Part shown: positions 1 to 11,732 of the stretch, piece after piece | How positions within the stretch are numbered: the first letter of the stretch is position 1 | How the letters are laid out: the number at the start of each line of letters is the position of its first letter | Assembly (NCBI RefSeq): GCF_904849725.1 | Contig: NC_058521.1 | Coordinates: 344,146,638-344,210,637, forward strand | Origin: Hordeum vulgare subsp. vulgare | Taxonomy: Eukaryota > Streptophyta > Magnoliopsida > Poales > Poaceae | DNA length: 64,000 nucleotides | Reading direction: 5' to 3' | Made by a program: the position numbers and the translations under genes | The notes under the pieces: generated by a model | Databases searched by the model: none | The model's input: the letters and a program-made list of their open reading frames with translations, nothing else | Told to the model about the DNA's origin: nothing

Positions 1-453
1 ACACGACACCATGTCGGTTATTTGCCAGTTTAATAGCCTACAAACGACGAACATCCACTGGCTTAACTTGGACAACATTGTCCTATTGCCAGAACAAGAC
101 GGGACTGAGGAGGTTGGGGATTACAAACCCATCAGCTTAATCATGCTATTGTAAAGATCATTTCCCAGGTGTTGGCTACCCGTCTCTCTCCTTTTATGAA
201 CAACCTTCTCTCCAGCGTGCAAAGTGCTTTCATTAAGAAAAGAAGCATCCACAACAACTTTATGTACGTCAAAAACCTTGCGAGGCGAATCCACCAAAAT
301 AAGACCCCGACCCTTCTCTTCAAGTTGGACATACGGAAGGCCTTTGACTCCGTGCGATGGGAGTACATCCTTGTCCTACTACGTCGCTTGGGCTTCCATC
401 ACCACTTCCAGGATAGGGTGGTAGCTCTTCTTTGCACTTCATCCTCACGCGTA
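1..453 (+). pseudogene. LINE reverse transcriptase, 5' half of a split element
   Basis: Non-LTR (plant L1-like) retrotransposon reverse transcriptase. The translation shows the early RT blocks: the ISL..HAIVKIIS region (about 130-168, with a small frame change), SAFIKKRSIHNN, LFKLDIRKAFDSVRW, and the block ending in CTSSSRV at about 453. The next expected block, GLRQG, is missing here but begins at about 41430, directly downstream of LTR A, in the same orientation. The two pieces are therefore one LINE interrupted by about 41 kb. The upstream endonuclease domain lies outside the window. The frame change and interruption make it non-functional. The family assignment is secure; the exact junction is good to a few bases. 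Confidence 0.85.
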
Positions 454-1182
454 TGTCGGATTTCGTGCTACGCAAAACCCTAAGGATTCGAACACAGGGG
501 CGTGAACGAAGATCTCTCCCTGCTCAACCTTACGTAGCCCGCTACTCGATGGAAACGACGAAGGACTCACTCGATGGTGAGGGTAGCACAGAACACAACA
601 GTATACCCAGGTTCGGGCCACCGCAAAGCGTAAAACCCTACTCCTCCTTTTGGTGGATTGCCTCTCGCGGAGGTTGGTGGATGAACTAGTACAATGCTCT
701 TGAGCCTCCGGAGGCCAAGTGGCTAGGTGTGTTGCCCTTGGATTGAATGAACTCCCCTACTCAACTATCCTACCCTCTCTACTTATAGTGGAGGCCCGAG
801 TCCTCTTCCATCATTGCTCGGTGGGAAGGGATCCCAAAGCGGCCAAATTTGAAGGGGAACAGGGGAACATGCTCCCCTGCCCAAAGGTGGTCGTTGCCTA
901 CAAAGTAACTTCACGCGTTGGAGAAACGGCTCCGAGGATGACGTTTGCCCTACTGGCAGGAGACAGAGGCTTCGTTGCACCAGAAGGGAAACATTTGGAA
1001 GATGCCTCTGGGACAACTGTACGCTCCAGTCTCCTTTGCACAAAAGGGGAAACTACCCCCTCCTGCCATCTACTGCTTGCTTGTCCTTTCCTGGCGTCAC
1101 CCTTGACTCCTGAGGCCCTGCCTTGCCTTGGAATATCCTCTGCTATGAGGGGTCCTGAGGAGGCCCCCTGCGGGTCTTGACA
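454..1182 (-). repeat. LTR of a minus-strand LTR retrotransposon (element C)
   Basis: Read on the minus strand this 729-bp block begins TGTCAAGACCC and ends CCGACA, as LTRs do (TG...CA). It has a TATA-like CTATAAGTAG on the minus strand at about 781-790. Immediately upstream on the minus strand (1183-1200) is a purine-rich stretch, GAAGAGGAGCAG, that fits a polypurine tract, so this would be the 3' LTR. It sits directly in the LINE after ...CACGCGTA. No matching partner LTR was found in the window, and no target-site duplication is visible. Superfamily not determined. Confidence 0.6.
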
Positions 1183-1371
1183 CTGCTCCTCTTCGTGAGG
1201 CTTGGCCCCTCACGATTGCCTTACTCCGAATGGTGCCGAACACATCGGTTTGCTTTGGTGAGGTGAGCCTGCCCTGGGCCACAGGCAGGCAGGTCTGGGT
1301 ACCCCCGTTCCCAGAACGCCGACAGCGTCCTTCTGAATGGATTTGTCAGGCCGCTCATTTTCCATGCCTCC
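1183..1371 (-). other. Short internal tail of element C with polypurine tract
   Basis: This is GC-rich non-coding sequence between the minus-strand LTR (454-1182) and the start of LTR A. Its edge at 1183-1200 is polypurine on the minus strand, as expected just upstream of a 3' LTR. The rest of element C (coding domain and other LTR) is absent. Inference: it was lost by deletion, or LTR A is joined to it by recombination. Confidence 0.45.
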
Positions 1372-1776
1372 TATAACACCCCAAAATTTTGGCCATGATT
1401 TTTATTTATTTTAAATTGCCCATGGTAATTTAAAAAGTTATTTTTGGGTTTTCTGCTATTTTCAGACCCCTCCTTTGTTTTATTTTATAAAAAGATTTCT
1501 TTCAAAAGTAGGAGCTTTCGAAAGATATTATTTAACCTGAGTGTGTGTCTCAAATATGTTTCCATTTATATCCAAATCCAGTGAAAGCCTTTTTATAATA
1601 TTTTCTTTTAATTTTTATTTAACCAAAGCTGGCTTTTAATTCCTTTCAAGATCCATTTTGAACTACAACCATTTGATAATTTCTTTTATAAATACAACAA
1701 AAACATAGAAATAACCTAGTATGTTTTTCAATCAATTTTATGAAGTAATGTAGCCAAGTGTTTTGGAATTAGTAAG

Positions 1777-3578
1777 TGTTGACGTACAACTATTCCTGAC
1801 TTGATGCCTCCATGGCAACGGAGCCAGAAAAGAGCTGCTCCGAGTTGCTCGACAATTAGCAATTCTCTTGCAATGGCCCACTAGCGCGTGGGATCGCGGC
1901 AGTTTTAGAGGGTAGAGTATTCAACCCAATTTTGTTGGTTCGCACGACGGGAAGTGTAAGAATATTCTCAAGTATTGGCAGTTGAATGTGTCAGATTCAA
2001 CCACACCTGAAAGATTAGTGTCTGCAAGCAAAGTATCAGTAACAAAGTAGTATGATAACAACGGTGCCAGAAACGATCTCTTGACGACAGACTATTCCTA
2101 ACTGTCGTATCAATGGCGCCAATAAGTTGCCGATGGACGGGAAATATTCTTTCCCAGTAATGGTGCTAGAAAAAGTATTATAGCAGGTAGCAGCAGTGTA
2201 ACGAGTAACAACAGTGGCAAGGAACAGCAGTAGTGACAGCAGTAGCAAGTAGCAACAGTAGTGGCAGCAGCAGCAGGAAAAAGAAAGTAAAAGTGGTAGC
2301 AAGTGACAGTAGCAGCAACAGTAGTAACATTAGTAGAGCAAAGCAAGTAACAGTAGCAGCAAGTAACACTAGTCGCAGCAGAGCAAGTAATAGTAGCAGC
2401 AACAATAGTAACAACAGTAGCCGCAGAGCAAGTAACAGTAGTAGTGGCACAAACTCGTAGGCAATGGATCGGTGATTTGTTGGATGACATGCATCATGCA
2501 ACAGTTATAACACGGAGAGATATGTGGCTAGCTCCCGTTCGTCAATGTGATGTAGGCATGCATTCCGTGTGTAGTCATACGTGCTTAGGGAAAAGAACTT
2601 GCATGACATCTATTGTCCATCCCTCCCGTGGCAGCAGGGTCCAAATGGATACTACGGGATATTAAGGTTCTCCTTTTAATAAAGAACCGAACCAACGCGT
2701 TAGCACTTGGTGAACACATGAACTCCTCAAACTATGGTCATCACCGGGAGTGGTTCCGGTTATTGTCACTCCGGGGTTGCCGGATCATAACACATAGTAG
2801 GTAACTACAACTTGCAAGATCGGATCTAATACACACATATATTGGTGACAACATAAGAATTTCAGATCTGAAATCATGACACTCGGGCCCTAGTGACAAC
2901 CATTAAGCATGGCAAAGTAGTAGCAACATCAATCTCAGAACATAGTGGATACTAGGGATCAAGCCTCGTCAAAACTAACTTGATTACATGATAGATCTCA
3001 TCCTACTCATCACCGCCTAGTGAGCCTACGAATAGATTACTGATGAACGATGAAGAGCTTCATGGAATTGGAGAGGGAAGAAGGTTGATGATAACGATGG
3101 CGACGATCTCCTTGATCCGGAGCCCAAAACGGACTCCAGATCTGCCCTCCAGATGAAGAACAGGATTTGGCGGCGCCTCTGGATCGAAAACGAGATGAAA
3201 TATTCTCTCTTGATTTTTTCCGGGACGAAAGGGAATAAATAGCGCTGGAATTGGGGGCAGCAGAGGCACGTGGGCCCCACAAGCCATGACGCCGCGGCCT
3301 GGGGGGGGGGGGGTGGGTGGCCGTGGCCACAGGGCTTGTGGCCCACTGGCTCACCCCCTCCGGTGGATATTTGAGAAGGTATTTTTCATATTTTCCAAAA
3401 ATATTCTTCGTAAATTTTTAGGACGTTCCGAGAACTTTCATTTCTACACAAAAACAACACCATGGCAATTCTGCTGAAAACAGCGTCAGTCCGGGTTAGT
3501 TCCATTCAAATCATGCAAATGAGAGTCCAAAACAAGGGCAAAAGAGTTTGGAAAAGTAGATACGATGGAGACGTATCA
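1777..3578 (-). repeat. Athila-like 3' LTR
   Basis: This 1802-bp LTR is a direct repeat of 19086-20852. Read on the minus strand it begins TGATACGTCTCC and ends GTACGTCAACA. It includes a trinucleotide-rich tract (about 2170-2455) and a run of 13 G at 3301-3313 that is only 5 G in the partner LTR. ORFs in it are low-complexity by-products of the trinucleotide tract. Confidence 0.9.
2170..2455. repeat. Degenerate AGC/AGT/AAC trinucleotide tract inside the LTR
   Basis: This is a run of about 285 bp built mostly from AGC, AGT, AAC and GCA triplets (for example agcagcaacagtagtaac). The partner LTR carries the same tract at about 19480-19740 with different length and order. It is not coding, although it produces serine/asparagine-rich and leucine-rich reading frames. 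Confidence 0.8.
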
Positions 3579-5542
3579 ACTCCCCCAACCTTAAAACCTT
3601 GCTTGTCCTCAAGCAACTCAGTTGACAAACTGAAAGAGTAAGAAAAACTTTGACAAACTCTGTTTGATCTTGTTGTTGCAACTATGTCTAACTCATAACC
3701 AGAATTTCAGCAAGATCACAAGTTAACCACATAAGCAAGTGACACAAAGGTCTCACGGTAAACTAATATCAATGGCATAATCAGCTAGCGAGCAAATAAT
3801 AATAAGTTTCAAATACCAACAATTAAATCAAAACGAGCATGAAGAAATATGAATAGGTGGTATCTCGCTAGATCTTTCTGAGACCGCAAAACATAAATGC
3901 AGAGCACTTTCAAAGATCAAGGGCTGACTAAACATTGTAATTCATAGCAACAAAGATCCAGTGATAGTCATACTCAATATCAATCAAAAGCAAAGCATAA
4001 AAATGACAGAGGTGCTCTCTAATTGGTGCTTATATAAGATTAGGATGACTCAACAGAAAAATAAATAGACAAGCCCTTCGCAGAGGGAAGCATTGATTTG
4101 CAGAGGTGCCAGAGCTCAAGCTTTGAAAACAGAGATAATAATTTTGGGTGGCATGCTTTCATTGTCAACGCAATGACCAAGAGTTCTCAATATCTTCCAT
4201 GCTACTCATGCTATAGGCGGTTCCTAAAGATAAAAGTAAAGTTTTAACTCCCCCACCACCAATCAATCACACTCCATGGCTAGCCGAATCCTCGGGTACC
4301 GTCCATACTAACATCAATCCGGGGGGAGTTTTGTTTTACAGTTGTGTTTTCGATTTAAGCGTGGAACTGGGCATTCCAATTACCGGCCCCTTTTTCGTGA
4401 ATGACAGTGAATAAACACATGTCGAGGATAACACGCCTAACATGGAAGATACCAATAGCCCCCTATCACCACATGAGTGGTTCGGGCATGCAAAACAGAT
4501 TATTTCTTGAAGGTTTAGAGAGTGGCACATGCAAATTTACTTGGAACAACAGGTAAATACCGCAAATAGGTAGGTATGGTGGACTCTCATGGAAAAGCTT
4601 TTGGGTTTATGGAAGTGAATGCACAAGCAGTATTCCGCTTAGTACAAGTGAAGGCTAGCAAAAGACTGGGAAGCGACCAACTAGTGAGCGAGAACAGTCA
4701 TCAAGATGCAATGAGTTTGACTAACATTGAGTGCAAGCATGAGTAGCACATAAATAACCATGAACACGAACATCAGAGAAGCTATGTTGATTTTGTTTCA
4801 ACTACATGCATGAACATGCCCAAAGTCAAGCCACTTGAATCATTCAAAGGAGAATACCATCCTATCATACTACATCATAGTCATCTCAAAATCTATGTTG
4901 GCATTCAAGATAAACCATTATAAGCTCCTAGCTAAATAAGCATGGGATCAGAAATATGTTCTCTAAGTTTTCATTGCAAACATGGTTCTGTCTCAACAAA
5001 CCTGAATCTGGGATGACAAGCTAGTCATATTTACAAAAACAAAATAGATAGAGTTCATACCAGCTTTTCCAATCTCAGTCACTTCATCATATATCATCAT
5101 TATTGCCTTTCACTTGCACGATCGAACGATGCGAACAATAATAAGAGTGCTCGTGCATTGGACTATGGCTCGAATCTTCAGGCAAACACAAAGGAGAATA
5201 CAAAGTAATATGGCTCTTTGAAAGCTAAACAGGTATGCGTGCCAGAGCCACTAAACATTGTAACCAATATCTTCTACCTCGACTCAAAGAAAAAGAAAAC
5301 TATTTACACGGGAAAGCTCCCAACAAGCAAAAGAAGAAAGGAAAATATTTTTGGGTTTTCTCAAAGTGGCAAAGTGTAAACACCGACTAACAAAGTGAAA
5401 GCATAAGCATGAATGTAAAGTTGGTGCAAACACGTACTCCCCCAAGCTTAGGCTTTTGGCCTAGCTTGGTCTACTCCCAAGGACGGTCCTGGCGAAACCC
5501 AAAATCATAATCGGGGTTATACGGGAGCGCTGCAGCCACTGC
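3579..5542 (-). other. Athila-like 3' non-coding region with polypurine tracts
   Basis: On the minus strand the sequence AAGGTTGGGGGAGT abuts the 3' LTR at 3579-3592, a typical polypurine tract. Similar G-rich tracts lie at about 4243-4253 (GGTGGTGGGGGAGTT) and about 5438-5450 (AAGCTTGGGGGAG). Apart from short, unsupported frames there is no coding sequence here. The region carries many copies of ordinary AT-rich spacer sequence. Confidence 0.6.
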
Positions 5543-6493
5543 CTAAATAGCTTCCTCACGGAGACGAGCAGCCGTCGCCTCCCTCTCATACTCCTCTGCC
5601 TCTCCTCTGGTTATGTAGTATCTTCGTTTTACCTGAAAGTCAAAGAAAGCAGGAGCAGGAAGGGTAATATGGAAAACACGCTGCCGGTTAAATATTAATC
5701 GGTATAGGAGGGATTCATCATCCCTCTCAAGGAACTGGTAGCGTGTCATAGCGACGCAGTCAAGTAAAGCTGTATGGAGTGGGGGGATCTCATGCGCGGA
5801 TGGGTAGTCCAAGAAAATTTGCTATGCGAGTGGAATAGAGGCCGCCAAAGAAATCCCCATCAATAGCATTCTTATTCAGCCTCCTTGCTATAATAGCTCC
5901 CATGTTGAAGCTTTTGTCACCCGTCACTGCACTCTTAAGGATACTAAGGTCGGTGCGCATAGGTGACAATGTTCAACCTTGCCGTTAATGCATCTACCTA
6001 TGAAGAGGGCAAAGTAGTGCAAGGCAGGGAAATGAATGCTTCCTATGGTAGCTTGCGTGATATCTCTAGTTTCTCCAACAGTTATACTAGAGACAAAATC
6101 CCTAACCGAAGACTTAGCAGGATCATTAAGACTACCCCCATCGGGTATCTTACAAATCCTATTGAAATCCACCAAATCCATGGTGTAGGATTTATGATAC
6201 AGATCAAACAGTATGGATGAGTCACAGCCAACTGAAATTTTAAATCTACGCATGAAAGAGGCACTGAGCATAGCATATTGTCCACATTTATCTGAGAGGA
6301 ATTCTTCTAACCCCGCATTGCGGACAAGTGTATCAAACTCATCCTTGAAGCCTTCTTCGATCATGAACTCATCGGAAGGCCATTCACATGATTGTACCGG
6401 TGCGTCCCTTAGTTGATAAGGATCAGGCTCCCGAATAGAAAGACGGGGACCCTTCTTACTTGAGGAACCACCATGAAACTTCCTCCTAAACAT
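5543..6493 (-). pseudogene. ATHILA ORF1-like protein gene, frameshifted
   Basis: The minus-strand reading frame starts MFRRKFHGGSSSKKG at 6493 and contains the DLYHKSYTMDLVDFNRIC block typical of the ATHILA ORF-1 family (PF03078 type). The first frame stops at 5924. Homologous-looking protein continues in another frame (HEIPPLHTALLDCVAMTRYQ, to 5543), so a one-base frameshift near 5965 is inferred. In Athila elements this ORF lies downstream of pol in an env-like position; its function is unknown. Here it follows gag-protease directly, separated by an LTR-like segment and a putative intron. A plausible splice acceptor (CAAACAG) lies five bases upstream of the ATG. Confidence 0.6.
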
Positions 6494-6498
6494 AATTT

Positions 6499-6726
6499 CT
6501 GTTTGCTATTTTTTTTAAGTTCAAGGGAAAAGTGAATAAAGACCAAGCACACCTTGTAGCAACTACTCGTACTAGTGCCCAGAGACAGTATCACACGTTA
6601 AAACTACTTGGGACCAGCTAAAATCAATATTTCAAGCTCAAGAACAGGGTCACCAAGGTAGCAAGAATACGGGAAGGATAAAGCACTAGAGTAGAAACCA
6701 ATTGGACCAATGGAGGAGTCACTTAC
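6499..6726 (-). other. Putative intron in the leader of the ATHILA ORF1-like gene
   Basis: On the minus strand a strong donor, CCATG|GTAAGTG (GT at 6726-6725), is followed 228 nt later by an acceptor, CAAACAG (AG at 6500-6499). The acceptor lies just upstream of the ORF1-like start at 6493. This is inferred from splice consensus only. Confidence 0.4.
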
Positions 6727-7110
6727 CATGGAGTAATTTCCCCAAAACGGTTCGGAGAATGGTGCTTTGAGCAAGGAGATCGAAAATCACAGCCAAATGA
6801 GCAAGAACACGGGTTTGAGCTGCAAAACGATTTTTTCTGGAGGTAGAAGAAGAGGTTGGGAGCTGGAATGAGTGGAGGGGGTCCCTGTGGGCCCCACAAG
6901 CTTGGTGGCCGAGGCCAGGGGGGCCGCGGTCACAGGGCTTGTGGCCCACTGGTGTGGCCCCCAGGCCAGCTCTCAGTCCTAGTATTTTTCAAATATTCCA
7001 GAAAAAATCATACTAGATTTTCACAGCGTTCGGAGAACTTTTATTTTTGGGGTACTTTTCCACCGGACGCTAAGACAGGAAACAGGGAAAACTAAACTAA
7101 ATCTATCATT
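6727..7110 (-). promoter_or_regulatory. Internal segment resembling part of the element's own LTR (possible second promoter)
   Basis: Shared blocks with the LTR at about 3270-3440, in the same order and orientation, include gggccccacaag, a 'ccgcgg' GC-rich block, cagggcttgtggcccactgg, an AT-rich 'tatttttca' stretch, and a 'cggagaactttta/tttca' block. It precedes the putative intron and the ORF1-like gene. Inference: an LTR-derived internal promoter giving a separate spliced transcript. Confidence 0.45.
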
Positions 7111-7274
7111 TTTCTTCTAAGCAAAAGAAAGTGAAAGCTTAAAACACAGGTTTGTGACTCTTTGATTCTTCCATTTCATGGTCATCGAAAGAAATCCGTC
7201 AATGGGGTTGATCAAACCCTCATGACAAAACCTTTTCAAATCGCAAAAGGAAACAGAGAATTGTCGAATAGCCA

Positions 7275-9904
7275 CTAAGTCACCTTAATGGGGATATGAA
7301 TCTCCCCAGCAAGCAAATCATACTTCATGTTAACACGAGGAATAGGGCATACAAAGCTCCCAATAAGAATCGATGAAGTTTTTTCGATAGCATTGATGCA
7401 ATGTACTTGATATCGTCTCTTTGGAAAGTGCACTGTATGCTGATTACCGTTGACATGGAAAGTGGCATTGCCTTTGTTACAATCTATAACAGCCCTTGCG
7501 GTGTTTAAAAAGGGTCTTCCGAGGATGACAACCATGGCATCGTCCTCGGGAATATCCAAGATAACAAAGTCTGTTAAGATTGTGGTGTTAGCAACCACAA
7601 CAGGCACATCCTCGCAAATGCCGACAAGGAAAACAGTTGATTTGTCGGCCATTTGCAGAGAAATTTTAGTGGGTGTCAACTTATCCAGTTCAAGTCTACG
7701 ATAAAGAGAGAGAGGCATAACACTAACACCGGCTCCAAGGTCACATAAGGCAGTTCCTACGTAATTTCCTTTAATGGAGCAAGGTATAGTGGGCACTCGG
7801 GCATCACCAAGTTTCTTAGGAGTTCCACCTTTGAAAGTGTAATTGGCGAGCATGGTGGAGATCTCAAGATCTGGTATCTTCCATTTATTAGTCACAATAT
7901 CATTCATGTACTTGGCATATGGAGACATTTTGAGCATATCAATTAACCTCATCTGCAAAAAGACGGGTCTCATCATTTCAATAAAGCACTCAAAATCCTG
8001 ATCATCCTTTTTCTTGGATGGCTTAGGAGGAAAGGGCATAGGTCTCTGAACCCATGGTTCCCTTTCTTTACCATGCTTCCTAGCAGTGAATTCATTCTTA
8101 TCGTATCTCTTAGGTTGTGGGTTATCAGGATTAACCATAGGTTCAATCTCCACATCCTTATCATTGCTAGGTTGAGCATTATTATGAACATTGCTGTCCA
8201 TATTGTCACCAGGTTCATCTTCATCACCATATTGTGTTTCTGCATGAGACGCAGAAATATCATTTGGTTCTTCAGGTGTTACAGTATTTGGTGAAATGAC
8301 ATGTAGGTTTCTATCATCCTTCTTCTTCTTAGGATGACTGGGTGTATCAGCATTAATTCCTTGAGAATCTTGATCAATTCTCTTATAAAGGTTCCCGAGT
8401 CATTTTGCCTTCTCTAGTAATGACTTTGACAGAGTTGTCATTTAATTCATTGAGCAAGTCATTATGAGCTTTAAGTACTTGTTCGACCTGAGTAGTACTC
8501 ATAGAGGCATGTTTACTCAGAAGCTTCAGATCATTGACATTTCTGTCTACACAAGCACTTAAATGACTAAGCATACGAGTACTTTGTTCCAATTCTCTGC
8601 TAACATATTCATTGAAACTCTATTCTTTGTCAACAAAGTTGTCAAATTCATCAAAGCATAGGCTAGCAGGTTTATCAAAAGGAATATCACTCTCATCAAA
8701 CCTACGCAGAGAATTTACTTCTACTACCTGTATCGGGTTATCGAGACCATGGATCTCTTTGATGGGTGGTAGATTTTTGACTTCTTCAGATCTAATGCCT
8801 TTCTCTTTCATAGATTTCTTGGCTTCTTGCATATCTTCGGGACTGAGGAATAGAATACCTCTTTTCTTAGGAGTGGGCTTAGGAGGTGGTTCGGGAATAG
8901 TTCAAGCATTATCGTTGATCAAGATGTTATTCAGTAGGATCTTAGCTTGTTCTACAGTCCGTTCCCTAAAAACTCAACCGGCACAACTATCTAGGTGGTC
9001 TCTAGAAGCATCGGTAAGTCTGTTATAGAAGATATCAAGTATCTCGTTCTTCTTAAGAGGGTGATCAGGCAAAGCATTCTGTAGCTGGATGAGACTCCAC
9101 CAAGCTTGTGGGAGACTCTCTTCTTCCGCTTGAGCAAAGTTGTATATTTCCTACAAGGCAGCTTGCTTCTTATGGGCAGGGAAATATTTCTCACAAAAGT
9201 AATAGACCATATCCTGGGACTACTCACACATCCAGGAGCAAGAGAAGTGAACTAGGCTTTAGCGTCATCCTTTAGAGAGAAAGGAAACAACTTAAGGATA
9301 TAGTAGTAGCGGATCTTCTCCTCACTAGTGAAAAGGGTGGTTATATTGTGTAGTTTGGTAAGATGGGCTACGACCGTCTCAGACTCATAACCGTGGAACG
9401 GATCAAATTCGACTAGAGAGATTATCTCAGGGTCGACAGAGAATTCATAATCCTTATCGGTGATAAAGTAGGTGAAGTGGCAAACTTCGGGTCGTATTTC
9501 ATCCTAGCTTTCAGAGATTTTTCCTTCCACTCGAGAAGTAATTTCTCAGCGTCGTAGGCATCCTTACACACAAGAAAATCCTCATCTATCTATCCCTCCA
9601 TAACATAACCCTCAGGTATATCAGGCAATTCCTATCTAGGAGAGCTAGATCTAGCAGGAGCAAAAGCAGGTTCTATCTCAATAGTATCGACAGTTTCAGA
9701 AGCATCACGAGCATTGGTAGTAATTCTAGCAATATGAGCATCAAGGAATACCCTTAGTGGCATATCAGGCAAAGTAGTATCTCTAGCAGTATCAAGCATA
9801 GCATCATCAGGAAAATAGCATCTCTAGCATCATCAGGCAAAGCAGTATCAAGCAAAGCATCATGGATAGCAGTATCAGGCATAACAACTCTAGTAGTATC
9901 AAGC
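7275..9904 (-). pseudogene. Athila-like gag and aspartic protease (main part)
   Basis: Minus-strand gag-protease. From 9904 downward the translation shows a DTA/LPD-rich repeat segment (to about 9680), then retrotransposon gag (FPFSLKDDAKA, APGC, then a region ending near RDHLDSC at about 8980), then a linker. An open frame from 8201 to 7275 (308 aa) contains a retropepsin with the active-site motif DLGAG (residues 154-158, about 7728-7742) and the C-terminal VVILGRPFL block. The active site is DLG where DTG or DSG is usual. In-frame stops and frame changes interrupt gag (for example near 9630, 9220 and 8385). The first part of gag lies at 18825-19008, displaced by the copia insertion. No RT domain follows. 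Confidence 0.7.
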
Positions 9905-11718
9905 TGTTGGAATTATGCCCTAGAGGCAATAATAAATATAGTTATTATTATAATTCCTGTATCAAGATAATCATTTATTATCCATGCTATAATTGTATTG
10001 AAGGAAGACTCATTTACATGTGTGGATACATAGACAAAACACTGTCCCTAGCAAGCCTCTAGTTGGCTGGCCAGTTGATCAAGGATAGTCAGTGTCTTCT
10101 GATTATGAACAAGGTGTTGTTACTTGATAACTGGATCACATCATTAGGAGAATCACGTGATGGACTAGACCCAAACTAATAGACGTAGCATGTTGATCGT
10201 GTCATTTTGTTGCTACTATTTTCTGCGTGTCAAGTATTTGTTCCTATGACCATAAGATCATAGAACTCACTAACACCGGAGGAATACTTTGTGTGTATCA
10301 AACGTCGCAACGTAACTGGGTGACTATAAAGATGCTCTACAGGTATCTCCGAAGGTGTTCGTTGAGTTAGTATGGATCGAGACTGGGATTTGTCACTCCG
10401 TGTGACGGAGAGGTATCTCGGGGCCCACTCGGTAATAGAACATCACATAGAAGCCTTGCAAGCAATGTGACTTAGTGTCAGTTGCGTGATCTTGTATTAC
10501 GGAACGAGTAAAGAGACTTGCCGGTAAATGAGATTGAAACAGGTATACGGATACTGACGATCGAATCTCGGGCAAGTAACATACCGAAGGACAAAGGGAA
10601 TGACATACGGGATTATATGAATCATTGGCACTGAGGTTCAAACGATAAGATCTTCGTAGAATATGTAGGATCCAATATGGGCATCCAGGTCCCGCTATTG
10701 GATATTGACTGAGGAGTCTCTCGGGTCATGTCTACATAGTTCTCGAACCCGCAGGGTCTGCATACTTAAGGTTCGACATTGTTTTATGCGTATTTGAGTT
10801 ATATGGTTGGTTACCGAATGTTGTTCGGAGTCCCGGATGAGATTACGGACGTCACGAGGGTTTCCAGAATGGTCCGGAAACGAAGATTTATATACAGGAT
10901 GACCTCATCTGATTACCGGAAGGTTTTCGGAGTTACCGGGAATGTACCGGGAATGACGAATGGGTTCCGGGAGTTCACCGGGGGGGCAACCCACCCCGGG
11001 GAAGCCCATAGGCATTTGGGGTGGCGCACCACCCCTTAGTGGGCTGGTGGGACAGCCCAAAAGAGCCCTATGCGCCATAGGAAGAAAAATCAACGAGAAA
11101 AAAAAGAGGAGGTGGGAAAAGGGGGAAGGACTCCTCCTTCCAAACCTAGTTGGACTCGGTTTGGAAGGGGAGGGCTGCCCCCATTGGCTCGGCCGAAGCC
11201 CTTAGGGGTCCTTGGACCCCAAGGCAAGGCTCCCCCTCTTCCCCCTATATATACGGAGGTTTTAGGGCTGATTTGACACAACTTTGCCATGGCAGCCCGA
11301 CCACATATCTCCACGGTTTTACCTCTAGATCGCGTTTCTGCGGAGCTCGGGCGGAGCCCTGCTGAGACGAGATCATCACCAACCTACGGAGCGCCGTCAC
11401 GCTGCCGGAGAACTCATCTACCTCTCCGTCTCTCTTGTTGGATCAAGAAGGCCGAGATCATCGTCGAGCTGTACGTGTGCTGAACGCGGATGTGCCCTCC
11501 GTTCGGCACTAGATCGTGGGACTGATCGCGGGACGGTTCGCGGGGCGGATCGAGGGACGTGAGGACGTTCCACTACATCAACCGTGTTCACTAACACTTC
11601 TGCTGTGCGGTCTACTAGGGTACGTAGAACGAATATCCCCTCTCGTAGATGGACATCACCATGATAGGTCTTCGTGCGTGTAGGAAATTTTTTGTTTCCC
11701 ATGCGACGTTCCCCAACA
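9905..11718 (+). repeat. copia 5' LTR
   Basis: An LTR of 1814 bp, TGTTGG...CCAACA, with TATATATA at 11246-11253 as the likely core promoter. It includes a G7 run (10980-10986) that is G12 in the 3' LTR. Confidence 0.93.
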
Positions 11719-11719
11719 G

Positions 11720-11732
11720 TGGCATCATGACC
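11720..11732 (+). other. copia primer binding site
   Basis: The sequence TGGCATCATGACC starts one base after the 5' LTR. It resembles the initiator-Met tRNA primer site TGGTATCAGAGC but has diverged. Confidence 0.6.

Noticed and set aside
2036..2501. Leu/Cys-rich frames that look like membrane proteins
   Set aside because: They come from the AGC/AGT/AAC trinucleotide tract in the LTR, and shadow copies occur in the partner LTR.
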